Shown: positions 1 to 11,160 of the stretch, piece after piece | How positions within the stretch are numbered: position 1 is the first letter of the stretch | Layout of the letters: each line of letters starts with the position of its first letter | Assembly (NCBI RefSeq): GCF_030272615.1 | Contig: NC_081414.1 | Location: forward strand, 336,493,927 to 336,553,926 | Length of the DNA: 60,000 bases | Direction: 5' to 3' | Source: Cryptomeria japonica | Taxonomy: Eukaryota > Streptophyta > Pinopsida > Cupressales > Cupressaceae | Translations under genes and position numbers: made by a program | Notes under the pieces: model-generated | Databases searched by the model: none | What the model saw: only the letters and a program-made list of their open reading frames with translations | What the model was told of the DNA's origin: nothing

Positions 1-92
1 CCTAGAACCCATAGCAGCAAGAACCCCCCTAGATGGGCTGCAAGTAAATATGAACTAACCAGCAAGATGGTTTCTCAAATTGAGCCTTATTC

Positions 93-797
93 CAAAAGAA
101 TTTGGTTGCTAAAGACTATCGTCCCAATACCTTGGACCAGGAAATCAAATTGGACATTCCTCTTCATGTCCTGGAGGAGAAGTAGGGAACTCTGCCTAAA
201 GATGTGGATAGTGGCTTACAGAAGGAAAGTACTCTGATGAATCTAGTGATGGAAGCGACTAGAAGCCAAGAGAACTGCTGGAAGTGGGTGGGGAAGGAGA
301 TTTATACCCTCAAGGAGGGCATTAAGGAGATAATTGATATCTTCATTGATTTGCCTAAGCCTAATAAAATGAAGAAGCTCATGATCATGACCCTGAAGCT
401 TTCCCGTGATGTGGAGGTTATGAAATGTAATCATGAGCAAATAATTGAGAAGGTTGAGCAGTCTATGGAGGAGATCAAGAATAACCTTAAGAATCTAGTA
501 GACATAAGCAAGGAGGCCATGAGAAATAGTATGGAGGGGCTAGAAAAGATCAATACCATGGTGGTGGAGTGCAGATCCAATCCTATTGACAGTGATTATC
601 CTGGTGATAGTAACAAAAAGAAAGAAGTAGGTGGTGAATATTCTGTTGTGGGTGGAAATAAAACTACGGGCCCTAGTTCCAGGACCAAAAGCAGGAGCAG
701 CAATAAGGGTACCTCCGGGTTCATTACGAAGGACTTGGAGGAAATCAATAAGGTTACTATCCAGAAGAACAAGGAGTTGGTGCACTCGCTTAATTGA
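93..797 (+). pseudogene. Unknown degraded coding region, charged and helical
   Basis: One reading frame runs from about position 93 to the TGA at 795-797, broken by one TAG at 183-185. The open part from 204 encodes about 197 residues and has no ATG before 237, so its start is not at 204. The product is rich in Lys, Glu and Asn with heptad-like stretches (residues about 55-120), followed by a basic Ser/Lys/Gly-rich segment (about 145-175). I recognise no domain. The sequence directly downstream looks like the 3' tail of a plant LINE, so this may be the relic of a non-LTR element or a host-gene fragment carried with it. No RT or endonuclease is visible in the window. Function unknown. Confidence 0.35.
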
Positions 798-972
798 GTG
801 TTTGTCTATGCTTTGTTTTGTTGTCTATTGTTTCTTTTTGCTTTTGAGCTCGGTCTGGGGTGTTCCCCTATTTTGTTGTTGGTTTCTGTTTGGTTGGCTG
901 ATGGCCAGTTTCTGTAAAACTCTTGGTTTCGAGTCCATGTAAAACTCATTTATCTTTATCAAAAATAATGGA
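798..972 (+). mobile_element. LINE-like 3' untranslated tail
   Basis: A T- and G-rich non-coding stretch ends with a motif of the form GTAAAACTC-ATTTATCTTTATCAAAAATAATGG (split here at 948). Plant L1-type LINEs often end with a T-rich 3' UTR and a terminal TTTATCAATAAAATGG-like tail. The resemblance is by eye and from family knowledge. No target duplication was found. Confidence 0.35.
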
Positions 973-2271
973 ATGCAAACTAATAAGACCTTGAATCTTA
1001 ACACTCTTAAATCTTAACAAATATGCAATATATCTTTGTTATTTTTTGAAATTAGATGAATATTAAAATCTTTAAATGTGCACATGCTAACAGTTTGAAG
1101 GATAAAATTGTGTACGTATTTAATGGTAATAAAAAATTAATTAGCTAATGGTGTGGTGCTTAAAAATAACCTCTCCTAGCACATTTTCTTCAACAATTAT
1201 GATGAACATATAAAAATATTGAGGATTATATGGTTGAAGACCCCTCTGAATAGTGTTGTTTATTAAACTTCATCCTTATCATAATTTTAGAGAAGTATGT
1301 AGACTTTTACATTTTTGGAGCTAGTGTGTACCATTCATAATTTTGAAACTAAATTATAAATTAGCAAAAGCAACTGATTTAAAAATATATGAATTTTTTA
1401 AACAAATTATAATAGTTGGGAAAAAATTAACAGTAATAGTGAAAACCACTTGCAAGAACAAACACTTCCAAAATTCTATGTTAAACATCACATAGATAAT
1501 AATTGTTTAAAGGATGTAGCATCTGAATAAGAGTTTGTGGCCTCTATATTAACAAAATAATTTTAAAAATTAATGTACAATTTTATCTAAACATAGTTGT
1601 TTAAAGTAAAACTGTTTGTGTGGATATTTTTGAAGCATTTAATTCCTTCAATAATAAAATATTACAATATTAAAAATATCTTTTAAAAGTAAAATCGTGT
1701 GTGAATATTGTTGAAGCATTGCATTCCTTCACTAATAAAATATTAAAAATTTAAAAATTATAGTTTGAAGTAAAACTACTTGTGTATTGCTTTCTTTCAC
1801 CAATTAATGTCGATAGGCATTCTAAAATCAGATATATGCACCTCACTTATCCATGTACATAAAAACACAACCAAAAATCTCATTCAAATGTTTAAATCGT
1901 AGTTATTCCATTAAATATATTAAACATTAATTAATTAAAAAAACATCCTTCCTCCTAAATCACAACCATTCTGTTGAATATATAAAATATAATTTAAAAA
2001 TGCATTGACAATCGTGTTAATTAAAAATCACATTGCCACCATCACTATCATAATTCGTAAATCATTGCACAAAAATATTTAATTCAATGTAACATGTTTT
2101 TAGTCAAAATTACAATACTAGCAATTTCACCTTGGTGTGCAATGGGTATGCCAAAGAGGTGTGGAAGGTCAATTAGGGAAAATTATGGTCTTTTTCATAC
2201 ATGAGATCAATTGGTAGGAAATTTGGAAAATGATGTTATTTGTGCAAAAAAGGTCTCAATAGAGAAGTGAT
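973..2271. other. AT-rich non-coding sequence
   Basis: No plausible coding region, RNA gene or mobile-element end is visible here. The base composition is very AT-rich with many short A and T runs. The only structure is a short tandem repeat at 1600-1810. Confidence 0.6.
1600..1810. repeat. Diverged tandem repeat, about 82-bp unit, about 2.5 copies
   Basis: Units start near 1605, 1688 and 1769. Each begins with AGTAAAA followed by a TTGTGTG-like stretch. The first two continue to a shared GAAGCATT...ATTCCTTCA..AATAAAATATTA segment. The third is partial. Confidence 0.6.
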
Positions 2272-3486
2272 TGTTGAACACCCAACAAGACTAAGAGTGG
2301 GGGGGGGATGAATTAGTTTGGAACTTTCTAAATAGATTATTAATAAATAACATTAACTTACTTAGAAAAAACACATTAATCACCAACACACGAGCATCAA
2401 CCATCAACACATCAACACTAGATTATGTGGAAAACAAAAACAAGAAAAAAAAATGGTGAGAATCTCTCACAATATGAATAACAATGTTTACAACATTTTA
2501 GGCTTATTCCCAAGGAGTACCAAAACCTAAATTAATTGCAAAAATAAGGCACACAACCTTAGTTAAGATACAAAGAGGACTTTCTCAACTGAAGATCACT
2601 TCTTTAGGACAAGATATAAACTACTGTTGAAGGACACACGGTCAGTCAACAACGAATGACATGGCTGAATTGATATTGAGAAGGATTCTCTTCAAGATAA
2701 AATTATCCTTGAATAACTAGATCAACCAACCAACATCATGGAAAATATCTCAGGTAATCTTTATTGTCTCAGCACACTATCTTGTAGAATATATCACCTT
2801 CAAAGCTCTTCTCAAACTAACTTCCAAACAACTACCAACTCAAATCTGCTTGTAAATCATTCACATACACTTATCACACAATCCACTTATCATCAAAGAA
2901 CAATTTATCCATTTACACATCTTAAATATGAGATACAATATTGAAATCTTAATTGAGGGTCATCCAAAACAAAATAAGAAATATTACACAAAATAAGCCA
3001 CCCGGACGTAAAATACTCAAATCAGTCCACTCCACGAGAAAGAGGGAAGCAAAACTTATTACAATACATCCTTCCATGATTGATTCAACAATCTATACAT
3101 GCTAACACATTCTCCAAATCTATTACCAAATGTAATGTGTAGAAATAACAATCATCCAGCCACACAACCTCTTTTGATGCAAAATACTCAATGCAAATCT
3201 CCACATGACATGGTGAGATCCAAAAAACATCTCAACACATCTTCCAACACATATCTGGACCAAAATAATATGATCCACTAAACCACAACACAATCAACAA
3301 CATATCTTAAGGGCAGCAAAATATTTCAAGACCATCCTGAATACAAGATGACAAAACCAACACTAAAAACATTAACTGTAACACAAAATATAATTCACAA
3401 AAAACCAAGAGCATATCAAGACCAACATCCATATAGATTACCAAATTTGACATCAATTACAACCATACAAGATCATGCTTCCAACA
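2272..3486 (-). mobile_element. Ty1/copia LTR (C1), minus orientation
   Basis: Read on the minus strand, the LTR begins TGTTGGAAGCATG at 3486 and ends ...GGTGTTCAACA at 2272. It has the TG...CA ends and short TGTTG/CAACA terminal inverted repeats of LTR elements. It is preceded on the minus strand by a purine tract (3487-3497) and carries the G-rich GGGGGGG-ATGAATTAG block (2299-2316) common near plant copia LTR ends. The length is about 1.2 kb. It is related to the LTR at 3837-5006, which shares the same ends and neighbours. It contains no coding sequence. Confidence 0.7.
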
Positions 3487-3836
3487 ATATCCCCCTCTGT
3501 CATTGATGGCAACACCAATACAACTTTTGACAACAACAACTCTCTCCACAATCTCATAACAACTCTCTCTCCCCCTTTGACAAAAATTGCAAAGGGTGTT
3601 ACAAAACATACCAAGACCAAATCACACCACTACTCCCCTTAATAGCAACAACAACGTCAATCTAGGAGACAAGGATAAGTGCTAATTCTCCCCCTGGAAA
3701 GATGCACCACTAAAAATGCATCTAGTTAGAAAAAGGAGGGGCAATAACCTTGAAACTTCTACCTAAGATACTCAAAAGTATCCCTCCCCAATGCCTTAGT
3801 TAAAATGTCTACTACTTGCTATGTTGTAGGAATATA
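3487..3836 (-). mobile_element. Copia C1 internal remnant with polypurine tract
   Basis: This is the 3' non-coding end of a copia element on the minus strand, abutting the C1 LTR. The polypurine tract is the complement of ATCCCCCTCT at 3488-3497. The part from about 3690 to 3836 matches, by eye, the copia sequence at 7276-7410 (the shared GAAGGAGGGGCAATRACC and AATGTCT blocks). The fragment ends where the C2 LTR begins at 3837, so C1 is truncated here. Confidence 0.6.
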
Positions 3837-5006
3837 TATTGAACCCAAGGTATGACTGAGGGAGGGGGAGTGAATCAGTCTAAACAAATAATTACTACAA
3901 CATATAAACAACACATATCCAACACATGAAAAACAAGATTTACACGTAGAAAATACAAACAAGGAAAAACAATGGTGAGCACAGTTTTCCCACAAAAATA
4001 TATCCACTATGAATATCAAATTACAAAGAAAAGAGCTAGCTACTTTGGACTTGCTCTCCAAGGATAACTTCTCATGGAGAAAGATCCAAAAGAGGACTCG
4101 CAAAACTTGAAGCTAACTACACTCAGGGCAGGATACTAAAAATGAAATGAAAAGAAGGATCTCTTACTCATGAAGATGTCCTTGAACACTGCATGAAGTG
4201 ACCAACATTAGCATACAACTCAAAGTTCAACTGCCAACACTCTGTCTCATAACTCTATTGTAGTCTCAACACAACTTGCATATCATTTTAACACAAGTCT
4301 TCTTTACTATTCACACTTCCTCTGATATTAACTCTTCACCATATCATCTACACTCTTTGCCATCTCACAAACTTACAACACAAACACACATATGCCCTAT
4401 ATATAATATTGATCATCAAATCTTGAACCAAGTTGGACCAAACCAAAATATATCTTTCGGACCAAAAAACACACATGTTGATCAACTCTAGGAGAAAGAG
4501 AGGATGAAAAAACATCTTCCAAAGATTAATTCATTGATCCACAATCACCAGAATATAACCAACAACATATCCACATGCTACACATCCATATAAGAAACCA
4601 CCGATCAAAACATACTCTCCAATACAAAAAACTCAAATCCAAATCTCCACACGTTGTGGTGAGATCCATAACATATGAAACATGCTTCAACAAATCCTAT
4701 CTAGACCGAAGGATAGGTCTAACATAGAATACCACAACCATCAACTATTGATACCACAACACTTGGAGAACACAAAGATGTTTCTAGACCACGAAACTAA
4801 CATATCCATGATACCAAAACCATAACTAGTAAATATAACAATAATACTCAATACTAATAGAAATTTTTGAAACTAAACACTTTTGAAACAACCAATAGAA
4901 AAACTGCATCAACACAACAAGATAAATTTGCACCATAGACATTTGAAGCCAATTCAAAACAACAATTTTGACATTAATGACAAACATGCAACACATACTT
5001 CCAACA
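3837..5006 (-). mobile_element. Ty1/copia 3' LTR (C2), minus orientation
   Basis: On the minus strand this begins TGTTGGAAGTATG at 5006 and ends near 3837 in a G-rich ...GGGAGGGGGAG block (complement strand 3856-3870) like that of C1. It is directly preceded by the purine tract CAAAGGGGGAGA (complement of 5007-5018), the expected primer for plus-strand DNA synthesis. The length is about 1.17 kb. I take it as the 3' LTR of the copia element whose RT and RNase H remains lie at 7276-31405. Confidence 0.7.
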
Positions 5007-5362
5007 ATCTCCCCCTTTGCCATTGATAGAAACACTTAATAACACTTGCATCTGACAACAACTCATTCTGCAATCAAAATAATACAACTCAATATCTCTC
5101 CAGAAAACATACTATCTCCCCCCCAAAGGAAATAAATATCTATCTCAAAACTGCTCAAACTAAATTGCTCAAACTACTCAATATCTCCCCAATAACTATT
5201 TAATCTACTCACTACTTAATCTCCAATCTCTCCCCCCTTTCCATCAAGGACAATGGCCTCAGCACCATTACACACTGCAACACACCATTACTCCCCTTGA
5301 GAGTAGCCACCACATCAATCTAGGAAAAGAAATAGGCATGAAAGATCCCCCTAGAAATATGC
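5007..5362 (-). mobile_element. Copia C2 3' non-coding internal region
   Basis: This lies between the C2 polypurine tract (5007-5018) and the S insertion. It has several CTCCCCC-type pyrimidine blocks (purine tracts on the coding strand) at 5013, 5116 and 5229. It corresponds to the C1 internal piece at 3487-3700. The copia sequence is cut at 5362 by S and resumes at 7276 with the repeated bases (T/G)ATGC. Confidence 0.6.
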
Positions 5363-6154
5363 TAACGCAGTCAAGGTAGGGAGATCCAATGAAGGACATC
5401 CCCACCTTGCATCCTATAACACAAAATACCATGCAAGTTATCGGCAACCGGTAACACAACACAAGATCTAACTGGTAAATAGATAAAGAGAGACCCTAAC
5501 TGGTAGAAGTAACACATGATATAACCGGTAAACAGATAAAACAATCATTACAAGCGTTTAATGAATTACATATGCCTTTAGTGGCTACACATGTCTAACC
5601 ACATCCCATGACTACAAAAACAATCCTTACAACACAAATCTAAGATCCATAGATATTTTTCTCAATAAATAGGCCTCTAGTAATAGTCTGCATTGTTCTG
5701 TACTGATCTGGACCTCAGTCCCCCTGGACCAAAATCTCTCTGAAAAGTACATCTTCCCTCTTGAATTTTTTTCTTCTTTTGACTTCCATCCCTCAAATGA
5801 ATCTACAAACTTCCTATTTATACCATCCACAAGCAATGACAACTCGATCAAGTCGACCAAAGACTAATTGGTTCATAACGAAACGTGTAAACAATAACAT
5901 GTCAGCCCAAATCACAAAGAACATCACCAAAATGCATAGAAATTCACGCAGACCTCCGGAAATACCAGTCAAGGCCTAAACAACATCGCTCAATGATCCG
6001 CAAGTTATGGAAATCACTTGTAACCCGATTCAACTTCAATAAACACTCTACAAGACCAACCAGTAAGAACATACCAACACTAGGCCAATACTGGGATCAA
6101 ATCCAAAAGCCAAACTGCTCCAACTGGTTGAACTACATCGATGCTTTTGCATCA
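5363..6154 (-). repeat. 3' LTR of element S
   Basis: This aligns by eye along its whole length with 6475-7275, for example the shared GTCAAGGTAGGGAGATC start. The outer end has decayed to TAACGCAG against TGGTGCAG in the other copy. Four AAC(C/T)GGTA motifs at 5446, 5470, 5498 and 5523 are spaced 24-28 bp apart. Confidence 0.75.
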
Positions 6155-6474
6155 GACTCTCGAGGTTAATTGAAAAGTGATTCCGATCACTTGATCTAGT
6201 TTGACAATCTATCAGTAGGTACTTGCAACTGCCTCAGGGCTCAATGGTCTGACTATAGATTTTGGTTTCCTCTCCTCGACGATCTATCAGACAAAACTCC
6301 AGCCCACCTCAGTCAACGATCTATTCAAGTCCACCCACTAACTGCCTCAAACTCAAGCTCCTAGGTTTAGTGATCTACCTGCAAGCCTTGTACTACCTCA
6401 CGTTCGGCCATCTGAACAAGTCTACAATCTACCTCGACTTCTTCAACAAGTTCATAACCCACTTTGATACCATT
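6155..6474 (-). other. Internal region of element S
   Basis: These 320 bp lie between the two LTRs with no gag or pol similarity. A degenerate motif (G/A)ATCTA(T/C)C recurs about six times between 6180 and 6435. The polypurine tract expected next to the 3' LTR is weak (CCTCGAGAGTC, complement of 6155-6165). Confidence 0.6.
6457..6472 (-). promoter_or_regulatory. Primer binding site of element S (initiator tRNA-Met type)
   Basis: The complement reads TGGTATCAAAGTGGGT. TGGTATCA matches the 3' end of plant initiator tRNA-Met as used by many LTR elements. It starts 2 nt downstream of the 5' LTR end at 6475. Confidence 0.75.
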
Positions 6475-7275
6475 TGGTGCAGTCAAGGTAGGGAGATCGA
6501 ATGAAGGACATCCCCGCCTTGTAGCCTATAACATAAAACACCATGCAAGATACCGACAACCAGTAACACATCATAAGAACTAACCGATAAATAGATAAAG
6601 AGAGACCCCAACTGGTAGCAGTAACACATGATATAACAAGTAAATAGATAAAACAATCATTATAGCCATTTAATGAATTACATGTGCCTTCAGTGGCTAC
6701 ACATGCTGGACCGTAGCCCAAGACTACAAAACAATCCTTACAACATAAATCTTCTTAACAAATAGGCGTTCGGTAATAGTCTGCACTATTTTGCACTGAT
6801 CTAGAACTCAATCCACCCGAACTTCAGTCCCCCCGAACCAGAATCTCTCTGAAAACTACATCTTCACTCGATCGCTTCTTCCTCAAACCTCCATCACCAA
6901 AATGAATCTCCAAACTTCCTATTTATACCATCCTCAAGCAATGAAAACTCAATCAAGTTGGCCAAAGACTAATCGATTCATAATGAAACTTGTAAACAAT
7001 AACATGTCGGCCCAAATCACCAAGAACATCACCAAAATGCATATAACTTTATACAGACCTCCAAAAATACCGGTCAAGCCCAAAAAACACCTCTTAATGA
7101 TTCGCAAGTTACAGAAATCACCCGCAACCTGATTCAACTTCACTAAACACTCTACAAGAACAACCGATAAGAACATACTAACATTGAGCCAATATCGGGA
7201 TCGATATCTTATCGAGATCAAATCCAAAAGCCAAACTGCTCCAACCAATTGAACTAGACCAGTGCTTCTACATCA
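6475..7275 (-). repeat. 5' LTR of element S
   Basis: This is the partner of 5363-6154, of similar length and with better preserved ends (TG...CA). The flanking copia sequence resumes at 7276 with GATGC, which doubles the TATGC left of the element. Confidence 0.75.
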
Positions 7276-8197
7276 GATGCATCCCCATAATACACCTAGC
7301 TAGAAGGAGGGGCAATGACCCCAAGCTTCTCTGAAAGAAACTCAAATGTATCCTTTGCCAATGCTTTAGTGAAAATGTCTCGAACCTACTCCTTTGTAGA
7401 AATTTATTCCAACCGAACTTCCTTCTCCACAACTTTCTCCCTTATATAATGGTATCCGATTGAAATATGCTTTTTCTTGAATGCATGATAATATTCTTTA
7501 AAATATTTATTGCACTAGTATTGTCACACAAAATAGGAATTTCTTCATCATATGTTACCTTGATATCCTTAAAAGTTTGTCTCATCCACATTACTTGAGT
7601 ACAAGAAGATGTTACTCCAATATACTTTATTTCAGTAGTAGATAGGGAAATTGAATCTTATTTCTTACTAAACTAGGAGACCAATATGTCTCCTAAAAAG
7701 AATGCACCACCACTAGTACTCTTCCAATCATAAACACTTCTAGCCCAATCTGTAGTAGTATAAGCTCTCAATATGAAATCTCTACCTTTCTTGTACCAAA
7801 GTCCAAATTCTATAGTACCTTTCAAATATCTAAAAAATCTTTTCACAGCTTGCTCACATATCACCTTTGGATTCGCCTGAAATCTAGCTACCAAACAAAC
7901 AACATGTGTGATATCTAGTTTAGATGCAATCAAATAAAACAATCCACCAATCATCAGCCTATACTTCTTTTGTTAAAATTTGAAAGACTCGTCATCTTTT
8001 CTCAACTTGCATCTAATGGTTAAAGGAGTATTAACCGGTTTGCAATCATCAAAGCCAAACTTCTTCAATATTTCTTTCACTTACTTGCTTTGAAAAATAA
8101 AAATTCCATCTTTTGATTGAATCACTTACATCCAAAGAAGGAAATACAACTCACCAATCATTGACATCTCAAATTCATCCTGCATAAATTGTCTCAT
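7276..8197 (-). pseudogene. Copia C2 reverse transcriptase end and RNase H (broken)
   Basis: Minus-strand translation of 8190-7673 gives the end of a Ty1/copia reverse transcriptase and its RNase H. The region at 7673-7954 contains MIGGLFYLIASKLDI, AVKRFFRYLKGT and KSTSGGAFFLGD. These match the copia motifs of the RT/RNase H junction and the RNase H KSTSG block. Upstream (about 7975-8190) the frame has TAG and TAA breaks but keeps a recognisable FEMSMIGEL block. The product would have removed genomic RNA during cDNA synthesis. It is truncated at 8197 by element X. The RT YVDD region is not found at either side of X, so sequence was lost. Non-functional. Confidence 0.75.
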
Positions 8198-9300
8198 TGA
8201 TGGAGAGGTTTACTCAAAGAGAGTCAATCCTTTGTCAAAATGGAAGTTAAGAGTTGTCCTAGTTGGCTCCCTTCATTGTTCATCTGGTCTACTAGTCAAT
8301 TTAGATATCTCAACTCTCTAGGAGTGCTCCCAATCAAGATGTGATCACTGGCTGCTCAGGCATGGTTGAGATTCACAAAGGTAAATCCAACCTTTCACTC
8401 TGAAACTCCTAAAAAATGCTTACAAAGGTTGTAGTAAGTGTTCATGATGTTTTCCAAGGGTAATCAACTACTTTTGAGTGTGGTTTTGATTCATTTCCCC
8501 ATCGCTCCTTCCTTTCCCTATTTTTGAGGCCTAGTAGCCCTACCTAACCAGTTTTTGTGGATTTGATCACAATTTCCCCAAAGACCCACACAAAATCTTT
8601 GATGATCAGAATACCCTTTTGGGAATAATTTCCAATTTATGACATGGGAAATCTTAGTATGACCATACAGGTATGAAACCTGAGAAATGCTTGTTTTAGG
8701 TGGTTTTAGGCTTGTTTTGGTCTTTTTATAAGGTTTTGGTGTCTTCATTGATCTGCCACACCTCCAAAATCACACATATTCTCTTCCACACCCCACTTGT
8801 TCATTCCAAACACTTTTCACTTCCAACCTTGCTCATCCCTGCAAGCACTTGCATAATTTCATTCATTTCCTAATCGGGCTATGATTGAGCTTTCCTAGAA
8901 AATGATGCTCATTGGCCTTTCAATGACCTCCATAGAAAAATAAAGACTATATACACTATACAAGGGTTCCATGGCTCGATTCCCAAGGGTTATTGAGAAG
9001 AAATCAAAGGACTTCAAGGTGGAACCATGTTTTGGCCTCTCAAACCCCTACTCAGGCCGAGAGCTTGCAAAATGATTAACTCAATTGAAACCTGCACAAA
9101 AACTAATCAAGATACTTCTTGGGCACTACAAGAGCATATAAAAAACAATAAGAAAATAACAAGAATGCAATCAATCCATTAAGTATGGACTACTGCTCTA
9201 ATTCTTGGAAAACACAAGGTAAAAACATAAAAATGGTCTCCAATTTGTATTCCAATCTGCTCCAAGCGTTCACCAACCTCAATACAATCCTTCTTAGGGC

Positions 9301-9307
9301 ATTTATA
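9301..9307 (-). promoter_or_regulatory. TATA-like box of LTR X
   Basis: The complement reads TATAAAT in a suitable position within the LTR-like sequence. It is the only strong TATA motif on the minus strand of X that I noticed. Confidence 0.35.
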
Positions 9308-9557
9308 TGTCGTTTGTGGCCTAACTAACTCTCTGTCAGTTCCCTAACCAACCCTTTTCTCAAAAATGCAAAAAGTTGCTCAACGATATCCACTACATTA
9401 ACATGTCCAAATTATGAAAAAGGCTATTCAAGATATTTTACATCAAAATGCAAGATTATGCCATTTTAGGCTTACAAGGGCTTACAAGCCAAAATTGAGC
9501 AAATGCATTGTCCTATGGCATTCAACCTACCAAAGCAATACAAAAACATATGAGGAC

Positions 9558-9562
9558 CTAAT
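9558..9562 (+). repeat. Target site duplication of G1 (left copy, CTAAT)
   Basis: CTAAT at 9558-9562 is repeated exactly at 22602-22606 directly after the 3' LTR, which fixes the G1 boundaries. Confidence 0.85.
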
Positions 9563-10347
9563 TGTTACCTATTTTTGCTACAAGCTCAATATGCCTTAGA
9601 AGGAGAAACAAGTGCTAAGTATGAAAAGAATACATGTTTTTGTCTAACTTGTTTGCTTCATGTGCAAACATAGGGAAAATAACTTTTTATTCATTGAATT
9701 ATAGAATGTGGGGTAAAATGTGGCTCCCATGAGGGTTGAGCCCAGCATGCCGAGGGAGATGGGTGTTTCTTTGCATTTTTTTGTATTTTTGCCTTATCAG
9801 AAAGACCTATCTCGATAACCCAATGGAAAGTGCAAAGTCGTGTGTAAAGTCATTGGGTAATCGAGGGAGTGTTTTCATGTTATCTCGATGACCCGATGGA
9901 AAGGCCCAGGCGTAGACCATTTATCCCACATTGGTCATGCGGAGGAAATTTATAGAATTTATATGCAAGGCCATATATATCCTTAGTGTCAAAGCTTACG
10001 GGCTTTTGACAAGGAGTAGTTCAGCATTGGTGGCCCCCTCGCATGCATGCGCATCTCAAAGCGGTCAAATTTTGCAGTAAAAGGGCAAATCAACAGGCTA
10101 GCAAGTTGCAAAAGATCTCACGGTCATTGCTATATTGCTATGCAAAAGTGCTTGACTATTAATCACCGCGACTTAGCGACTGATGAGGTGGCATCCAGTT
10201 GGAAGATTGAGGTAGCGCCCAGGTGGATAATGTGGCAAAAAAGGGGCTGACATGTGGTGACACCGTGGCATAAGAGAGTCGCTCTAAGAGACTAAAGACC
10301 GAGCAGATCAAGGTAGATCAAGGGTGATCAAGAAAGATCTAACGGTT

Positions 10348-10402
10348 GTCACTATGTCGCGATGGGAAGATAATTGCCAAATACTCCTCGCGACTTGGTG
10401 AC
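10348..10402 (+). repeat. Inverted-repeat module in G1 LTR (copy 2 of 3)
   Basis: The left arm GTCACTATGTCGCGA (10348-10362) pairs with TCGCGACTTGGTGAC (10388-10402), 13 of 15 bases, around a 25-nt loop. The same design recurs at 11266-11320 (12 of 15) and, more decayed, at about 10125-10182. All follow an AGATCYAACGG-like lead-in. Confidence 0.65.
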
Positions 10403-10629
10403 AAAACACGTGCCAAAAAGGGAAAGTTAAAGCTCGAGCAGGTTGTTGAGATCCAACGGCAGATCAAGGAAGATCGAACAGTGGACTGACATTCCTAGGC
10501 TATCCATGATTGTCGTTGTACTGCGGTTGTGAAGTTCCTGGAATGAATACCCTCGTGACAGGTGGCATGTCAAGTGGTGTCGAGGTGGACTCTGAGCAAA
10601 TGACAAGGTGACACATGGTGATACATGAC

Positions 10630-11160
10630 AGAATAGGTGGCATGTCATCAAAGTGAATGTTGAACAAACCTTGGTCGCGATAGTTCTCTAAATGGTTTCA
10701 CCGAATGCATCGGTTTCATCAAATTAAGAGGTATCGATGAAACTGCAGTTTCAATGAGACATGAAAACTGTTCACCAAGAGAGGAAGTTTGGCTGAAAGA
10801 CTAATGCCAAACAAACCAAAGTGAAATGGTGGGTCCGGTGGTGCTGAGGTGACGGATGAGGCCGTGCTCAGGTAGATCAGGTGGCAAATCACAGACTGAC
10901 ACGTGGCACGGATGGCAGAAGAGGTGCAAGGTCCAATGGTGATGACATGATAGAATAGGTGGCATGTCATCAAAATTAATATCGAGAAGACCTTGGCTGT
11001 GATGAATCTCTAAAAGGTTTCACCGAAGGCATCGGTTTCATCGAAATAAGAGGTATCGATGAAATTGCAGTTTCGATGAGACATGAAAAGTGTTCACCGA
11101 GGGAGTAGTTTGGCCAAAAAAATGATATCCAACAAAACCACTAGTGAAGTGGTGCCCACG
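10630..11160 (+). repeat. Tandem repeat in G1 LTR, about 322-bp offset
   Basis: Block one starts at GAATAGGTGG (10631) and block two at 10953. Both contain GGTTTCACCGAA, GGCATCGGTTTCATC-like, AGAGGTATCGATGAAA and GATGAGACATGAAAA segments. The 3' LTR has the same pair starting near 20499 and 20812. Confidence 0.7.

Larger units (their letters stand above)
5363..7275 (-). mobile_element. Small non-autonomous LTR element S, no coding capacity
   Basis: Two direct repeats of about 790-800 bp (5363-6154 and 6475-7275) flank only 320 bp. Read on the minus strand, each repeat starts TGATG and ends ..GACTGCACCA or its decayed form. A primer binding site complementary to initiator tRNA-Met lies 2 nt from the 5' LTR (6457-6472). 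Flanking pentamers TATGC (5358-5362) and GATGC (7276-7280) differ by one base and fit a target duplication. With no gag or pol it resembles a LARD- or TRIM-like element mobilised in trans. By eye the LTRs agree at somewhat under nine in ten bases, so the insertion is old. It sits inside copia C2. Confidence 0.8.
8198..9562 (-). mobile_element. Probable solo LTR X, larger part
   Basis: On the minus strand the element ends ..CTCCATCA at 8198. Its other end, TGGTGCAGGAGC, lies at 22696 beyond the G1 insertion. Together the parts total about 1.45 kb with TG...CA ends, no coding sequence and one TATAAAT box on the minus strand (complement of 9301-9307), so an LTR promoter is likely. The first 11 bases equal those of the G2 LTR, suggesting a related gypsy family. 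The flanking pentamers (CTCAT at 8193-8197, CTAAC at 22697-22701) agree in only three positions, so a clean insertion is not shown. Confidence 0.5.

Noticed and set aside
2738-3281. Short plus-strand frames in the C1 LTR
   Set aside because: Ser/Thr/His/Asn-rich translation of C/A-rich LTR sequence; no similarity to any domain.
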